From Solirubrobacter sp963736505 (GTDB lineage Bacteria > Actinomycetota > Thermoleophilia > Solirubrobacterales > Solirubrobacteraceae), in NCBI GenBank assembly GCA_963736505.1, contig CAVTOZ010000003.1:1736001-1800000 (forward strand): 64,000 nucleotides of DNA, in the 5' to 3' direction. The translations under genes were made by a program, and so were the position numbers. Every line of letters begins with the position of its first letter. The stretch's first letter is position 1. The notes below the pieces were generated by a model. The model had not been told where the DNA came from and ran no database searches. It was given only the letters and a program-made list of their open reading frames with translations. This document shows positions 61,716-64,000 of the stretch, piece by piece.

Positions 61716-62346
61716 CGGCTTCCAGCTTTCTACGGAGGTTGGAGACGAACACCTCGATGGTGTTCGTGATCGAGAACGGGTCGTAGCCCCAGACCTCGTC
61801 GAGCAGCTTCTGACGCGAGATCACGAGCCGCTCGTTGCGCATCAGGTACTCGAGCAGCTCGAACTCGCGCTGGGTGAGCTCGATCGCGCGGTCGCCGCGC
61901 GACACCTCGTGGGTGTCGGGGTTCAGCGACAGGTCGCCGACGCGCAGCGGGGCCATGCCGCGCGGGGGGCGGCGCCGCAGCAGCGCGCGCATGCGCGCGA
62001 GCAGCTCCTGGCGCTCGAACGGCTTGACGAGGTAGTCGTCGGCGCCCACGTCGAGCCCTTCGACGCGCGACTCCAGCGCGTCGCGGGCCGTGAGCATCAG
62101 GATCGGCGTGTCGTCGCCGTCGTCGCGCAGGCGCTTGGCGACGTCGATCCCGTCCAGGCGGGGGAGCCCGAGGTCGAGCACGATCACGTCGGGCAGGAAG
62201 GCGTGCGCCTCGTCCAGACCCCGCACGCCGTCGGAGGCGAGCTTGACCTCATAGCCCTCGAGGCGCAGTGAGCGCTGGAGGACCTGCGCGATCTCCTCGT
62301 CGTCTTCGACGACGAGGACGCGGACAGCACGTGCGGCGGCATCCAT
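61657..62346 (-). CDS. OmpR/PhoB-family response regulator (MprA-like)
   Basis: 229 residues from ATG 62346. Receiver with D58 (VIVLDLGLPRLDG), K in DYLVKPFERQ, and a C-terminal winged helix with LTQREFELLEYLMRN and TIEVFVSNLRRKLE. It is cotranscribed with its kinase. A TACCAT box (62360-62355) lies eight bases before the ATG, so the mRNA is probably leaderless. Two inverted repeats in the adjacent gap are candidate binding sites. Confidence 0.93.
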   Translation of the reverse strand: MDAAARAVRVLVVEDDEEIAQVLQRSLRLEGYEVKLASDGVRGLDEAHAFLPDVIVLDLGLPRLDGIDVAKRLRDDGDDTPILMLTARDALESRVEGLDVGADDYLVKPFERQELLARMRALLRRRPPRGMAPLRVGDLSLNPDTHEVSRGDRAIELTQREFELLEYLMRNERLVISRQKLLDEVWGYDPFSITNTIEVFVSNLRRKLEAGGEPRLLHTVRGAGYVLRV

Positions 62347-62374
62347 CGCATGTGATGGTACGGCGGTGGCGGCG

Positions 62375-62409
62375 ATTCCGCCGGAATGTTCAGTTGCCGT
62401 TTAGCAACT
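62375..62409. promoter_or_regulatory. Two inverted repeats between the response regulator and ftsK genes
   Basis: ATTCCG-C-CGGAAT (62375-62387) and AGTTGC-CGTTTA-GCAACT (62392-62409). Both lie in the divergent promoter region (62347-62454), so they may be sites for the response regulator or control of ftsK. Nothing else is seen in this gap. Confidence 0.45.
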
Positions 62410-62454
62410 CCTCAGCAGGGCTCTCTCCAACGGCGTCGAAGGGAGCCCGGCCAG

Positions 62455-64000
62455 ATGCCTGCCAGCAAGACCTCCGCTCGAAAGAAGCCGGCCAAGCGCG
62501 CGCGCCGCCCGGCCGCGCATTGGAAGCTGCCCGAGCTCGAGCAGCGACACCTCGACCTGATCGGCCTCGGCCTGATCGCGCTCGGTCTGTTCTTCGCGTT
62601 CCTCGTCTACTTCGGCTGGGACGGCGGCCGCGCCGGCTCGCAGGCCGTCGAGGGCCTGCGCTGGCTGCTCGGCGCCGTGCACTACGCCGTGCCGGTCGCG
62701 CTCGCCGCGGCGGGCGCGATCCTGATCCTGCGCCCGATGCTGCCGGCGGTGCGGCCGTTCCGGGCCGGCGCGCTGTGCCTGTTCGCGGCGCTCACGCTCG
62801 GCCTCGCGGCCGGCACGCTCGGCCTCGGGCCGGGCGGTCGGCGGCCGCAGTGGTGGGATGCGACGTGGGTCAAGACGCGCGGCGGTATGACGGGCGAGCT
62901 GCTCGACTGGATCGTCGGGACGCTCACCGGCAGCGTCGGCGCGCACATCCTCGCCGTCTTCCTCTTCATCGCCGGCGTGCTGCTGCTCACCGGCGCGTCG
63001 GTCGCGGGCGTGATCAAGGCCACCTCGGACTCGGTCTCGACCACGACGCGGGCGCTGCGCGAGTCCGGCTCGGACCTGCGGACGAAGGTCCAGCGGCGCC
63101 CCGCCGACGATCTCGCGACGCTGGAGCGCTCGCGGCGCGTGCGCGTGGCCGAGACGCCCACGATCGAGGAGCCGCCGGAGTTCACGGCGCGCAAGACCAA
63201 GGCGCCCGACATCGACGAGCCGCCGCGGTTCGACATCTTCCAAGCGCCGCAGCCGGAGCCGGAGATCGCTCTCGAGCCGGACCCCGAGCCGCGCCTGGCC
63301 GAGGATCCCGCCGAGGACGAGGACGGCGTCAAGCGCGGCCCGGTCGAGCCGGTCGAGCCCGAGCAGCTGACGCCGCAAGGCCGCTACCGGCCTGAGGTCA
63401 CCGACTCGCCCGACTTCGTCTGGGAGCGGCCCGACCCGGCGCAGCTGACGCGCTCGACCGAGGACCAGTCGCGCCCTGACACCGCCGGGCAGGAGAAGGT
63501 CGCCGCCCAGCTGCTGGAGGCGCTCGGGCACTTCAACGTCGAGGCGCGCGTGATCGGGATGGTCGCCGGGCCCCACATCACGCGCTACGAGCTGCGGCTG
63601 GCGCCCGGCATCAAGGTCGGCAAGGTCGCGCAGCTCAAGGACGACCTCGCGTACGCGCTCGCCGCCGCCGACATCCGCATCCTGGCGCCGATCCCCGGCA
63701 AGCAGGCGGTCGGCATCGAGGTGCCCAACGCGCGCCGCCGGATCGTGCACCTGGGCGACGTCTACCAGGCGCCGCCGGCGGACTGGTCGCCGCTGACGGT
63801 GTGGCTCGGCAAGGACGTCGCCGGCCGCGCGATCGGCGCCGACCTGGCGAAGATGCCGCACCTGCTGGTCGCCGGCACGACCGGCGCGGGCAAGTCCGGC
63901 GCCGTCAACGCGATGCTCTGCTCGATCCTGATGCGCGCGACGCCGCACGAGGTCCGGATGGTGCTCGTGGACCCCAAGCAGGTCGAGCTGACGCACTACG
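62455..64000 (+). CDS. ftsK: FtsK/SpoIIIE DNA translocase (3' end outside window)
   Basis: 515 residues are visible from ATG 62455 to the window edge. N-terminal membrane domain with about four TM helices (for example LDLIGLGLIALGLFFAFLVYF and ILAVFLFIAGVLLLTGASV), a disordered acidic/proline linker (residues ~235-330), then the motor: QLLEALGHFNVEARVIGMV and GPHITRYELRLAPGIKV, Walker A GTTGAGKSGAVNAML and VDPKQVELTHY. It pumps chromosomal DNA at division septa. SD GGGAG lies upstream. Confidence 0.93.
   Translation, partial: MPASKTSARKKPAKRARRPAAHWKLPELEQRHLDLIGLGLIALGLFFAFLVYFGWDGGRAGSQAVEGLRWLLGAVHYAVPVALAAAGAILILRPMLPAVRPFRAGALCLFAALTLGLAAGTLGLGPGGRRPQWWDATWVKTRGGMTGELLDWIVGTLTGSVGAHILAVFLFIAGVLLLTGASVAGVIKATSDSVSTTTRALRESGSDLRTKVQRRPADDLATLERSRRVRVAETPTIEEPPEFTARKTKAPDIDEPPRFDIFQAPQPEPEIALEPDPEPRLAEDPAEDEDGVKRGPVEPVEPEQLTPQGRYRPEVTDSPDFVWERPDPAQLTRSTEDQSRPDTAGQEKVAAQLLEALGHFNVEARVIGMVAGPHITRYELRLAPGIKVGKVAQLKDDLAYALAAADIRILAPIPGKQAVGIEVPNARRRIVHLGDVYQAPPADWSPLTVWLGKDVAGRAIGADLAKMPHLLVAGTTGAGKSGAVNAMLCSILMRATPHEVRMVLVDPKQVELTHY

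Overview
The window is about 64 kb of very GC-rich DNA with tightly packed, often overlapping genes and frequent GTG/TTG starts. A mihF-type integration host factor gene sits before gmk-rpoZ-coaBC. Together with flagellar motor-switch and chemotaxis genes and many genes that appear to make leaderless mRNAs, this points to a motile actinobacterium, most likely class Thermoleophilia (Solirubrobacterales-like). That placement is inference from gene content. I see no prophage, insertion sequence, CRISPR array, rRNA or tRNA.

Layout. 1-5.1 kb: end of a glycosyltransferase, a phosphoesterase, an ArsR-type regulator with an MFS exporter, RNase Z, an EamA transporter and a Phd/PIN toxin-antitoxin pair. 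5.1-13.9 kb: one pyrimidine operon, pyrR-pyrB-pyrC-carA-carB-pyrK-pyrD, with a PyrR-binding leader over the pyrR ribosome-binding site. 13.9-21.1 kb: mihF-gmk-rpoZ-coaBC, then MoxR-DUF58-transglutaminase-TPR. 21.1-28.9 kb: the translation/transcription operon rimP-nusA-ylxR-infB-ylxP-rbfA-nrnA-truB-ribF behind an attenuator-like terminator. 28.9-34.3 kb: a frameshifted sigma factor with its membrane partner, a GGDEF protein overlapping rpsO, peroxiredoxin, DsbA-like thioredoxin, an ECF sigma/zinc anti-sigma pair, a cupredoxin lipoprotein and a decayed SRPBCC remnant. 34.3-45.7 kb: FAD oxidoreductase, saccharopine-dehydrogenase-like protein, pnp, M16 peptidase, dapB, LigD-type polymerase, dapA and RNase J. 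45.7-52.5 kb: MFS, two tandem HD-GYP membrane proteins, a frameshifted PPK2, a GST, a tiny secreted protein and a truncated globin. 52.5-60.3 kb: a minus-strand chemotaxis operon cheW-cheB-cheR-cheA-cheC-cheD-fliM-fliN(Y)-cheY. 60.3-64 kb: a two-component system and the start of an FtsK translocase.

The least explained structure is a pair of 175-bp elements (48391-48565 and 51552-51726), both minus-oriented and collinear. Each has two conserved hairpins and a Shine-Dalgarno-preceded five-codon ORF (MGWKA and MGYKV) whose differences keep an aromatic, a small residue and a stop codon. One copy separates the two HD-GYP paralogues; the other lies upstream of the GST gene. I do not recognise it as a known RNA family.

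Other points: ylxR has no possible start codon unless a G4 run at the end of nusA is slipped or miscounted; a palindromic insertion lies in frame inside pyrK; two genes seem to start at ATA; carB has a shortened oligomerisation domain. The sigma gene at 29.8 kb, ppk2 and nusA/ylxR each look as if they carry one extra base in a G or C run, so base-calling error must be weighed against real frameshifts.
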